Positions 6,641 to 13,907 of a stretch of 15,692 bases of DNA are shown piece after piece (positions within the stretch are counted from its first letter, which is position 1; every line of letters begins with the position of its first letter). A model generated the notes under the pieces. The model was not told where the DNA came from and searched no databases. It worked only from the letters and a program-made list of their open reading frames with translations. This DNA is from Woeseiaceae bacterium (GTDB taxonomy: Bacteria; Pseudomonadota; Gammaproteobacteria; Steroidobacterales; Woeseiaceae): assembly GCA_022866645.1 (NCBI GenBank), contig JALHUQ010000449.1, positions 1 to 15,692 of the forward strand, in the 5' to 3' direction. Made by a program: the position numbers and the translations under genes.

Positions 6641-6713
6641 TGTGTACAGGTCGGGGTCACGCGGTGAATTTCAACCGCGCTAGTGTACGGGGTTTGCGCG
6701 TCGGGATTAAGCG

Positions 6714-7214
6714 TTATTCGCCGTTGAAAGCTGCCTGCACGTGATCCTGTTCAAAGCCTCGATATTGCAGAAATTGCATCTGCTTCGCCTTGGATTTGAA
6801 GTCCAGAGGCTTGGCCGCACTGAATTTTCGACGTCGAACCTCGCGAGCGAGGTCCTGCCAGTCAGCCTCCGATTGTTCGATCGCATTCTCGATCACCGCG
6901 TCAGTCAGGCCACGTTGCCCGAGATCGAGGCGAATTCGCACAGGACCCTTGCCCTGATTGATTCGAGATTGCACAAAGCTCTCGGCAAATCGCTGGTCGC
7001 TTTGCAGTCCTTCCGCGGTCAGTTTGATGACGGCCTGTTCCGCCACGCTGCGATCGTAGCCCCTGTCCGCGAGTTTCCTGATGAGTTCAGTCTGGCCGTA
7101 TTCCCGGCGGGCCAGGAAATCCATGGCCTTCTTTCGCGCCTCTTGCGGACAAGAAAAACGATCTTCCCCCTCGTCGGAGAGAAGATCGCTGATTTCTTCA
7201 TGTAGCGCTTGCAT
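6714..7214 (-). CDS. recX: Regulatory protein RecX
   Basis: RecX binds RecA filaments and limits RecA activity. The 166 residues match E. coli RecX in length and pattern: an EARKKAMDFLARREYGQTEL repeat, then YDRSVAEQAVIKLTAEGL and FAESFVQSRINQGKGPVRIR, and the C-terminal FLQYRGFEQDHVQAAF. It starts 24 bases after the recA stop on the same strand, so it is probably co-transcribed with recA and SOS-controlled. I see no terminator in the 24-base gap and no strong ribosome binding site at the ATG, so the start is less certain than the identity. Confidence 0.93.
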   Translation of the reverse strand: MQALHEEISDLLSDEGEDRFSCPQEARKKAMDFLARREYGQTELIRKLADRGYDRSVAEQAVIKLTAEGLQSDQRFAESFVQSRINQGKGPVRIRLDLGQRGLTDAVIENAIEQSEADWQDLAREVRRRKFSAAKPLDFKSKAKQMQFLQYRGFEQDHVQAAFNGE

Positions 7215-7238
7215 CGTGCGGAGTATAGGCGGGCTAAG

Positions 7239-8294
7239 CTATGCGACCGCCTCGTCGTCGTCCTCTGCATCCACAGGTAGTGGGTCAGGAACTGCGACAA
7301 CGGTGGGGGGCATCAGTAATGCACGCACTTTTCGTTCGATCTCGCTGGCCATTTCCGGATGTTCTTTCAGAAATTCCCGAGCGTTGTCTTTGCCCTGACC
7401 GATACGATCGTCGCCGTAGCTGTACCACGAGCCAGCCTTGGAGACGATATCGTGCTGAACACCCAGATCGATTACCTCGCCGAGGCGCGAAATGCCCTCA
7501 CCGTACAGTATCTCGAATTCCGCCTGCTTGAACGGCGGTGCCACTTTGTTCTTCACAACCTTGACGCGAGTCTGGTTGCCGACAACCTCGTCGCCTTTTT
7601 TGATGGCGCCGATGCGGCGAATGTCGAGACGAACTGAAGCATAAAACTTGAGTGCGTTACCGCCGGTCGTTGTCTCCGGACTGCCAAACATAACGCCGAT
7701 TTTCATGCGAATCTGGTTAATGAAGACAACCATTACGTTCGAGCGTTTGATGTTCGCTGTCAGTTTTCTGAGCGCTTGTGACATCAGACGAGCCTGCAGG
7801 CCCATGTGTGAATCACCCATCTCACCTTCGATTTCCGCCTTCGGCGTCAGCGCCGCGACCGAGTCGATGACGATAATGTCGACCGCACCCGAGCGAACCA
7901 GCATGTCGGTGATTTCAAGGGCTTGCTCGCCGGTGTCCGGTTGCGATACCAATAACTCATCAACATTCACGCCAAGTTTCGCGGCATAGCCAGGATCGAG
8001 TGCGTGCTCGGCATCAATGAACGCTGCGGTGCCACCCAGTTTCTGGGACTCGGCAATCACTTGCAGCGTCAGCGTCGTCTTGCCGGAGGATTCGGGGCCG
8101 TAGATTTCGACGACACGTCCTTTGGGCAGTCCACCAATGCCCAACGCGACATCCAGACCGATGGAACCGGTCGAAATGACATCAATATCGCGGATGGCAG
8201 TGCCATCCCCCATGCGCATAACCGAGCCTTTGCCGAACTGTTTTTCGATTTGGCCCAGGGCCTGCGCGAGTGCTTTTTTACGATTCTCATCCAT
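7239..8294 (-). CDS. recA: Recombinase RecA
   Basis: This DNA-dependent ATPase forms filaments on single-stranded DNA, drives homologous recombination and triggers LexA self-cleavage in the SOS response. It has 351 residues (E. coli: 353). Walker A is GPESSGKT (66-73), and the Walker B strand is IIVIDSVAAL with Asp144. The loop regions GEMGDSHMGLQARLMSQALR and INQIRMKIGVMFGSPETTTG and the acidic C-terminal tail (DAEDDDEAVA) are all present. The ATG at 8294 matches the E. coli start. The Shine-Dalgarno match is weak. It is preceded by a LexA box and a promoter, and followed by recX. Confidence 0.99.
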   Translation of the reverse strand: MDENRKKALAQALGQIEKQFGKGSVMRMGDGTAIRDIDVISTGSIGLDVALGIGGLPKGRVVEIYGPESSGKTTLTLQVIAESQKLGGTAAFIDAEHALDPGYAAKLGVNVDELLVSQPDTGEQALEITDMLVRSGAVDIIVIDSVAALTPKAEIEGEMGDSHMGLQARLMSQALRKLTANIKRSNVMVVFINQIRMKIGVMFGSPETTTGGNALKFYASVRLDIRRIGAIKKGDEVVGNQTRVKVVKNKVAPPFKQAEFEILYGEGISRLGEVIDLGVQHDIVSKAGSWYSYGDDRIGQGKDNAREFLKEHPEMASEIERKVRALLMPPTVVAVPDPLPVDAEDDDEAVA

Positions 8295-8325
8295 TATTTT
8301 GCCGCCATTTGCTGATTGTTTGGGA

Positions 8326-8345
8326 TACTGTTGATATACACAGTA
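8326..8345 (-). promoter_or_regulatory. LexA-binding SOS box of recA
   Basis: TACTGTTGATATACACAGTA on the plus strand has the CTGT-N8-ACAG core (8328-8343) with TA flanks on both sides, as in the E. coli recA operator. It lies 31 bases before the recA start and overlaps the predicted -10 box, so bound LexA should block transcription. Confidence 0.92.
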
Positions 8346-8368
8346 CTATCGCATGAAACCCGCGTCAA
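8340..8368 (-). promoter_or_regulatory. recA promoter
   Basis: On the minus strand TTGACG (8368-8363), a 17-base spacer and TACTGT (8345-8340). The -35 is strong. The -10 is weak and lies inside the LexA box. Confidence 0.55.
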
Positions 8369-8427
8369 TGGGAGCCTCTGGCAGGGTCAATTTCCGGGCA
8401 AAGTCTGTCAATTTGTGAAAAACCGTC

Positions 8428-8943
8428 TCAAATCGACTGTTCCAGCGGAATATAGTTAACGCCGCCCGGTCCCGAGACGGACTCCATCAACTCGAAACCT
8501 GACCATTCCGTAACCACCCTTGGCGTCAATCGTTCCGTGGTAAACGATCGCGCACCGCGCGAGACCGTAATGTGCGGTCGATAGGTGCGGTCTTGGGGAA
8601 CGATACCGAACTGCTCAAGGATCGCGTTTAGCGAAGTAACGAGACTGTCGAGCTCGGCCGGCACGGTCGACGGGACGAGACAGGCCACTTTGGGCCGAAC
8701 CCAGTATTCCAGGCGATCAAATCCCAATCGAAACGGCTCCACCTGAATCCGACCAGCAAGATTATGCAGTTCGGGGATCCGACTTTCTTCAAAATCACCA
8801 ATGAACGGCAAGGTGACGTGCCACAAGCGGCGATCAACCGCGCTTCCTTCAACCACCTTTGCGACTGAACTAATAACATCTCGCAATCGATCTCGTTGCC
8901 GATTGTCCGGCCACAGTGCAAAGAAAAGGCGTTTCGTGCTCAC
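8428..8943 (-). CDS. thpR: RNA 2',3'-cyclic phosphodiesterase (ThpR/LigT, 2H phosphoesterase)
   Basis: The 171-residue cytoplasmic protein belongs to the 2H phosphoesterase superfamily. Family members hydrolyse 2',3'-cyclic phosphate RNA ends to 2'-phosphates and were first found as 2'-5' RNA ligases acting on tRNA halves. The two catalytic HxT motifs are visible: HVTLPFIG (His42, Thr44) and HITVSR (His124, Thr126), and the N-terminus RLFFALWPD is typical. The start is GTG at 8943. Its GTGA overlaps the pncC stop, so the two are probably translationally coupled. recA follows 133 bases downstream but has its own promoter. The biological substrate is unknown. Confidence 0.92.
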   Translation of the reverse strand: MSTKRLFFALWPDNRQRDRLRDVISSVAKVVEGSAVDRRLWHVTLPFIGDFEESRIPELHNLAGRIQVEPFRLGFDRLEYWVRPKVACLVPSTVPAELDSLVTSLNAILEQFGIVPQDRTYRPHITVSRGARSFTTERLTPRVVTEWSGFELMESVSGPGGVNYIPLEQSI

Positions 8944-9443
8944 GACTTGATGCGCTCCCGCACGCCTTGCAGCGCATAGGCCACTGAAGCTTCACGAATC
9001 AGGTCCCGATCGCCGGTGAATTTCTCACGAGTGGAGTCCAGCAACACTTTTGTGCCGTCTCGAACCGCCCACCCGAACCAGACCATGCCCACCGGCTTTT
9101 CCCTGCTGCCGCCAGCGGGGCCCGCAACACCGCTGACAGCCACGGCGATATCCGCGCCACTCAGGCGCAATGTTCCTTCCGCCATTTCTTCGACGACTTC
9201 CGCGCTGACCGAGCCGTGGTCTTCGAGCGTTTTGTTTTTTACACCGATGATGGATTCTTTCGCGCCGTTGGCGTAGCTAACGATGCCGTATCCGAACACC
9301 ATTGAGCTGCCAGGAATGTCCGTGATGGCTTTTGCCACCCAGCCGCCCGTGCAGGACTCCGCGGTAGCAACCGCTTTTCCAGATTCGGTCAGCTCGGTGA
9401 CCAGGGCTTCTGCGAGCTTGCGGATTGATTCGTGATCAGCCAT
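8940..9443 (-). CDS. pncC: Nicotinamide-nucleotide amidohydrolase PncC (CinA C-terminal family)
   Basis: The enzyme converts nicotinamide mononucleotide to nicotinic acid mononucleotide and ammonia, recycling the NMN released by DNA ligase in the pyridine nucleotide cycle. The 167-residue protein is the stand-alone CinA C-terminal domain, with TAESCTGG (28-34; Ser30 is the likely nucleophile), FGYGIVSYANGAKES, and the GVAGPAGGSREKPVGMVW signature. The N-terminal MoaB-like domain of full CinA is absent, as in E. coli PncC. The ATG lies eight bases inside the end of the glycosyltransferase gene, and its own stop overlaps the thpR start by four. In E. coli it also sits just upstream of recA. Confidence 0.95.
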   Translation of the reverse strand: MADHESIRKLAEALVTELTESGKAVATAESCTGGWVAKAITDIPGSSMVFGYGIVSYANGAKESIIGVKNKTLEDHGSVSAEVVEEMAEGTLRLSGADIAVAVSGVAGPAGGSREKPVGMVWFGWAVRDGTKVLLDSTREKFTGDRDLIREASVAYALQGVRERIKS

Positions 9444-10521
9444 TCAGTACCGACTCATAGAGTGTGATGTGTTTGTCCGCCATCGTAGCGATCGAGAACT
9501 GGTTTTGCATCCGTTCGCGGCCGGCAATGCTCAAACGCCTTCGCATCGGCTCGTCGTCGATCATCGACGCGATTGCATTTCGCAATTCCTGCGCATTTTC
9601 CGGCGCTACCAGCAATCCGGTATCGCCGTGAATTACCGCCTCGTTCAAACCACCGGCATCGAAACCGACAACGGGGACTCCCGCGGCCGCCGCTTTCAGA
9701 GCAGCAACGCCGAGACCCTCGGAGAGAGCCGGGTGGACGAACAGATCGAAACAGGCGATGAACTGATCGAGGTCGTCGCGAAAGCCGGGGAATTGTACGT
9801 GGTCGGCAAGCCCGAGCACGGCAGCCTGCGCACGCAATTGATAATTCAGGTATCCCTCTCCGAAAATAAGGAGGCGGAACGAGGGGTGGCTGCGCTTCAG
9901 TTCAGCAGCAGCCTGCAACAGGTAGCGGTGACCTTTGCGTGGAATCAGCTGGCCAGCCGCTGCGATCGTAAATACGCCTTTCTCGATGCCGAATTCCGAC
10001 CTGAAGGCATCGCAATCCGGTACGCGAGCAAAGGCGACTGCATCCACGGCGCTGCGGATCACCACAATGCGCTCTTCTTCCACCTCGTGATCGCGTAAAA
10101 CCCTGGCAATCGCTTCCGATATCGCAATGATTTTTCGGAACGGTTTGTAGCGCAAGGTGGCCAGCAGGCGCATCTCGGTGTTATCGACACGACGCGACAC
10201 GACGGCCGGAATCTCGGCGTAGGATGCCGCGATTCCGCCCATAAGATCGGCACCGCGACGGCTGTGGCAATGCACGATGTCGGGGGCCTGATCTTTAAGA
10301 AATTGTGACAATCGATACGCGAACGGAAGATCGAGGTCACCCGCGCAGAACAGGTTTTGTACCCGGATCCCGGCCAGTCGCGCGACACCGTCGATACCGG
10401 ATCCCGGCGGGCAAACCAGAATATTGTCATGGCCGCGCTCGCGTAACGCCTTGATCAGGTAGACAACCTGCTGCGGGCCACCTAAAAAATGGCGCCCGGT
10501 TTCGACATGCAGTATTTTCAC
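9436..10521 (-). CDS. Glycosyltransferase family 4 protein (GT-B fold)
   Basis: The 361-residue protein probably transfers a sugar from a nucleotide donor to an unknown acceptor at the cytoplasmic face of the membrane. There is no signal peptide or clear membrane segment. The N-terminal acceptor domain starts MKILHVETGRHFLGGPQQVV. The C-terminal domain has GQLIPRKGHRYLLQAA (190-205), LLIFGEGYLNYQLR and FVHPALSEGLGVAALKAAAA. In the usual E-x7-E donor-binding motif the first Glu is present (268) but the second is Lys276. The start is GTG at 10521 with no strong ribosome binding site. It is first in an apparent operon with pncC and thpR and is divergent from mutS (47-base gap). There are no neighbouring polysaccharide genes, so the product cannot be predicted. 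Confidence 0.85.
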   Translation of the reverse strand: MKILHVETGRHFLGGPQQVVYLIKALRERGHDNILVCPPGSGIDGVARLAGIRVQNLFCAGDLDLPFAYRLSQFLKDQAPDIVHCHSRRGADLMGGIAASYAEIPAVVSRRVDNTEMRLLATLRYKPFRKIIAISEAIARVLRDHEVEEERIVVIRSAVDAVAFARVPDCDAFRSEFGIEKGVFTIAAAGQLIPRKGHRYLLQAAAELKRSHPSFRLLIFGEGYLNYQLRAQAAVLGLADHVQFPGFRDDLDQFIACFDLFVHPALSEGLGVAALKAAAAGVPVVGFDAGGLNEAVIHGDTGLLVAPENAQELRNAIASMIDDEPMRRRLSIAGRERMQNQFSIATMADKHITLYESVLNG

Positions 10522-10555
10522 GGTTTGATAATCATCGCGCTGAAACGTACGCGCC

Positions 10556-10561
10556 TACAAT
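10556..10561 (+). promoter_or_regulatory. Possible -10 box of mutS
   Basis: TACAAT ends seven bases before the mutS ATG, which would put the transcript start at or next to the start codon. No good -35 is found at 16-18 bases. TTGATA at 10525-10530 is 25 bases away. Confidence 0.35.
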
Positions 10562-10568
10562 AATAATA

Positions 10569-13148
10569 ATGAAAGCCGAAGTCTCCTCCGTACATACACC
10601 GATGATGCGCCAGTATTTCGGGATCAAATCCGATTATCCGGACATGCTCGTGTTTTATCGTATGGGCGATTTTTATGAGCTCTTTTACGACGACGCCAAA
10701 CGCGCAGCCTCGTTGCTGGATATTACGCTGACGGCACGCGGAAAGTCGGGCGGTAACGCGATTCCGATGTGCGGTGTGCCCTACCACGCCGTCGAAGGCT
10801 ATCTCGCGAAACTGGTGCGCAAAGGTGAATCGGTCGCGATCTGTGAGCAGATCGGTGACCCGGCGACGAGCAAAGGACCGGTCGAGCGCAAGGTCACGCG
10901 CGTTGTAACGCCCGGAACGCTGACCGATGAGGCGCTGCTGTCCGCTCACCGCGATAATTTGGTCGCTGCGGTGTTTGAAAGTGGCGGCGTATTTGGCCTG
11001 GCGTGGCTGGACTTATCCGCTGGCAGGTTTCGACTGACCGAGGCGCCGAATCGCGAATCCTTGTTCGGTGAAATCGAACGGCTGCGGCCGGCCGAACTTA
11101 TCGTCGACGAGGATCTGGTCGACAAAGATCACTTATTCAATACCTCGTTTAGCGATCGCATCCGTATTACCCGGCGCCCGCCGTGGCACTTTGAACTGGA
11201 TAGTTCGACGCGCTTGCTTTGCGGTCAATTCGGCACACGGGATCTCACCGGTTTCGGCTGCGAAGGCTTGTCACGTGGCATCGCGGCTGCCGGGGCGCTA
11301 CTGCAATACATCAACGATACGCAGAAAGCGGCTTTGCCACATTTGCAGTCGATCCAGGTCGAGCTGCGGGATGACGCCGTCATTATGGATGGCCCGACGC
11401 GCCGCAATCTCGAACTCGAAGAATCTCTGAGCGGTCACCACCAGCATACGCTCGCCGGTGTCATGGACCGATGCCAGACAGCGATGGGCAGTCGCTTGCT
11501 GCGCCGCTGGCTACAAAGACCGTTACGAGATGCTGCTGTTCTGAACTCGCGCTACCAGGCATTGGATGCTGTGATTGTGAGTAGTTCTGTCGATACCGTG
11601 CAGAAAACTCTTGACGGCATCGGCGATGTAGAACGCATATTGTCGCGCGTTGCACTGCGCTCCGCTCGGCCGCGCGATCTGCGGCAGCTTTGTGTAGCGC
11701 TGTCGAGGCTGCCCGAATTGCAAGGTCAACTGAGGCGCATTGATGCGCCGCTGATTTCTCAACTGGCGGAACAGATCGGCGAACATCGCGCCCAAAAGCA
11801 CTTGCTTGAAAAAGCGATTATTGACAACCCACCGATGCTCATACGCGACGGCGGTGTTATCGCGCCCGGCTACGACGATGAACTTGATGATCTGCGTGCG
11901 ATTGCCGAGAACGCCGATCAGTATCTCGTCAGTCTGGAGTTGAGCGAACGCGAACGCACGGGCATTGCAACTTTGAAAATCGGCTACAACCGCGTGCATG
12001 GCTATTACATCGAAATCAGCAAGATGCAGGCCGGCAAGGCCCCGGTCGAGTACGTGCGTCGGCAAACTCTCAAGGGTGCCGAGCGCTACATCACGCCTGA
12101 ATTGAAAGTGTTTGAAGACAAGGTACTCGGTGCCCGCGAACGATCGCTGTCACGCGAGAAGCACCTGTATGAGGAGTTGCTCGACAAGCTGCATGCCGTG
12201 CTCGGCGAATTGCAGTTAAGTGCTGCGGGCCTTGCAGAACTCGATGTCCTGATCTGCTTCGCTGAACGAGCTCTGACACTAAATCTGTCGAAGCCTGAGA
12301 TCAGCGACGCGCCGTGTATTGAAATTGACGGTGGCCGTCATCTCGTCGTCGAGCAAGTGATCGACGTGCCATTTATCGCTAACGATTTGTCCCTGGGAGG
12401 CGAGGATCGATTGCTGGTCATCACCGGGCCGAACATGGGCGGTAAATCGACCTACATGCGGCAAACCGCTCTGATTGTCATTCTCGCGCATGTGGGTAGT
12501 TTTGTGCCGGCGGACAAACTGAAGATCGGGCCTGTCGACCGCATTTTTACGCGCATCGGTGCATCAGACGACCTGGCGGGCGGCCGTTCCACATTTATGG
12601 TCGAAATGACCGAAACCGCGACGATTCTGAATAACGCAACCGAACTGAGCCTCGTGCTCATGGACGAAGTTGGTCGCGGCACCAGCACCTTCGATGGCCT
12701 GTCATTGGCCTGGGCCGCAGCACACCACATGGGCGAGAAAGTGAGGGCGTTTACGCTGTTCGCGACCCATTACTTCGAGCTCACCGCGCTGGCGCAGGAA
12801 TTGTCGGGCTGCGACAACGTGCATCTCGATGCAACGGAGCACAACGGCCAACTGGTGTTCCTGCATTCGGTTAAGGCCGGCCCTGCCAATCAAAGTTACG
12901 GCCTGCAGGTCGCGTCGCTAGCCGGTGTTCCCGGCGAGGTCATCAAGCGCGCGAAGTCCTATCTCAAGACACTCGAGTCACAGCAAATGCAGCAGGCAAA
13001 AAACCCGCAGGGACAACTGGCTTTAAGTGTCGAAGAGCCTGCCGAAGAGGATCGCGTCCGTGCGGCCGTGGATGCCCTGGACCCGGATACCCTGTCTCCG
13101 CGCGAGGCGCTGGCAGCACTGTATCGACTAAAAGATCTCCAGAGTTAA
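10569..13148 (+). CDS. mutS: DNA mismatch repair protein MutS
   Basis: This ATPase recognises mismatches and small loops after replication and recruits MutL. At 859 residues it compares with 853 in E. coli. The N-terminal mismatch-binding domain has MGDFYELFYDDA with the intercalating Phe and Glu (Phe35, Glu37). The core and clamp follow (IGYNRVHGYYIEIS, 471-484). The ATPase domain has Walker A GPNMGGKST (620-628), LAGGRSTFMVEM, Walker B LVLMDEVGRGTSTFDG (Asp699, Glu700) and FATHYFEL. The C-terminus ends LYRLKDLQS, as in the tetramerisation region of E. coli MutS. There is no Shine-Dalgarno sequence: ATA codons precede the ATG, and a -10-like TACAAT sits seven bases upstream. Its last codons and stop lie inside a 56-bp palindrome shared with the convergent hydrolase gene. 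Confidence 0.98.
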   Translation: MKAEVSSVHTPMMRQYFGIKSDYPDMLVFYRMGDFYELFYDDAKRAASLLDITLTARGKSGGNAIPMCGVPYHAVEGYLAKLVRKGESVAICEQIGDPATSKGPVERKVTRVVTPGTLTDEALLSAHRDNLVAAVFESGGVFGLAWLDLSAGRFRLTEAPNRESLFGEIERLRPAELIVDEDLVDKDHLFNTSFSDRIRITRRPPWHFELDSSTRLLCGQFGTRDLTGFGCEGLSRGIAAAGALLQYINDTQKAALPHLQSIQVELRDDAVIMDGPTRRNLELEESLSGHHQHTLAGVMDRCQTAMGSRLLRRWLQRPLRDAAVLNSRYQALDAVIVSSSVDTVQKTLDGIGDVERILSRVALRSARPRDLRQLCVALSRLPELQGQLRRIDAPLISQLAEQIGEHRAQKHLLEKAIIDNPPMLIRDGGVIAPGYDDELDDLRAIAENADQYLVSLELSERERTGIATLKIGYNRVHGYYIEISKMQAGKAPVEYVRRQTLKGAERYITPELKVFEDKVLGARERSLSREKHLYEELLDKLHAVLGELQLSAAGLAELDVLICFAERALTLNLSKPEISDAPCIEIDGGRHLVVEQVIDVPFIANDLSLGGEDRLLVITGPNMGGKSTYMRQTALIVILAHVGSFVPADKLKIGPVDRIFTRIGASDDLAGGRSTFMVEMTETATILNNATELSLVLMDEVGRGTSTFDGLSLAWAAAHHMGEKVRAFTLFATHYFELTALAQELSGCDNVHLDATEHNGQLVFLHSVKAGPANQSYGLQVASLAGVPGEVIKRAKSYLKTLESQQMQQAKNPQGQLALSVEEPAEEDRVRAAVDALDPDTLSPREALAALYRLKDLQS

Positions 13149-13197
13149 GGTCACTGTCACCTTAACTCCGGAGTTAGGGTGACAGTGACCTTAACTC
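13142..13197. repeat. 56-bp near-perfect palindrome spanning two convergent stop codons
   Basis: The arms 13142-13168 and 13171-13197 are reverse complements at 26 of 27 positions, and the central CG also pairs. The single exception (13162/13177) is a T-G pair, so an RNA copy could pair throughout. Each arm is itself nearly palindromic (GAGTTAAGGT ... ACCTTAACTC), so the unit repeats four times. The mutS TAA (13146-13148) and the hydrolase TAA (13191-13193) are both supplied by the AGTTAAGG part. There is no T run after the stem. Possible roles are a REP-like mobile palindrome or a bidirectional transcript-end hairpin. Confidence 0.9.
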
Positions 13198-13907
13198 AGG
13201 AATTCGCCGCGGCGGATGAACGCGGCAGCCTGATCGGCAACGTCCGCGGACACCAGCATGCCTTTGTGGCTTACGGGCAAAATCAGGTGGTCTTTGGCGC
13301 CGTCGAGCCGGGTTTCGGAAACGCCGATCGTGCCATCGTTTGCTTCGTCAAAATTGGCCACCAAACGTCCGAAGCCCAGCGATACGGTTCCCGCTATGAC
13401 ACCAATTTCCCGTCGCAGGACCAGCTGCGACGCCCAGTCGTTCGCCGTCCGCCTGATCATGGCATCCGGGACCGATTTGCCTATCAGCTCTTCCGCCCAC
13501 TCGAGTTCGTTGAGGAAATTTGCCGCGCGCGATCCGCGGAGGGGTGAGCCGAGGCAAACAATTCTGCCGGGCAGAAAGTCCGGGTTGTTCGTGTGCATGC
13601 GTAACGCGAGTACGCCACCGAGGCTGTGCCCGACGAGATGCGCAACATCAACATGTTGCTCGCGTATGAATTTGGCCAGCGCCGCGGCATTGTCGTCGAG
13701 TGTTCCGCGCACCGAGGGGTAGCTGAACAGCGCGACCCGCATGCCGTACTCGCGCTCCAGCCGGCGTTTGATGAGGTACATACCTGCGCCGTGGGAGAGA
13801 TACCCATGGACGCACGTTACGGATTCGCGCGGCTTATTCAGTACGCGCAGCTCTGAGACGGATACCGGTTTCTTTGAGTTGCGCTTCCGATACTTCCCCT
13901 GGCGCAT
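13191..13907 (-). CDS. Alpha/beta hydrolase (lipase/esterase-like)
   Basis: The 238-residue protein has the alpha/beta hydrolase plan: oxyanion-hole strand TCVHGYLSHGAGM (31-43), nucleophile elbow GHSLGG (Ser95), probable catalytic Asp191 in NDGTIGVSET and His214 in PVSHKGML. The pattern is close to PGAP1-like and triacylglycerol lipase-like esterases; the substrate is unknown. There is no signal peptide, so it is probably cytoplasmic. The only ATG before the conserved part, at 13907, puts the start 74 bases inside the 3' end of aspS in another frame. Residues 1-22 are basic and poorly conserved in appearance, so a non-ATG start nearer 13840 is possible. The gene converges on mutS and ends inside the palindrome. 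Confidence 0.8.
   Translation of the reverse strand: MRQGKYRKRNSKKPVSVSELRVLNKPRESVTCVHGYLSHGAGMYLIKRRLEREYGMRVALFSYPSVRGTLDDNAAALAKFIREQHVDVAHLVGHSLGGVLALRMHTNNPDFLPGRIVCLGSPLRGSRAANFLNELEWAEELIGKSVPDAMIRRTANDWASQLVLRREIGVIAGTVSLGFGRLVANFDEANDGTIGVSETRLDGAKDHLILPVSHKGMLVSADVADQAAAFIRRGEFLS

Noticed and set aside
13142..13197. Palindrome as a standard intrinsic terminator
   Set aside because: No T run follows the stem on either strand, and the nested symmetry is unlike ordinary terminators, so it was kept as a repeat.
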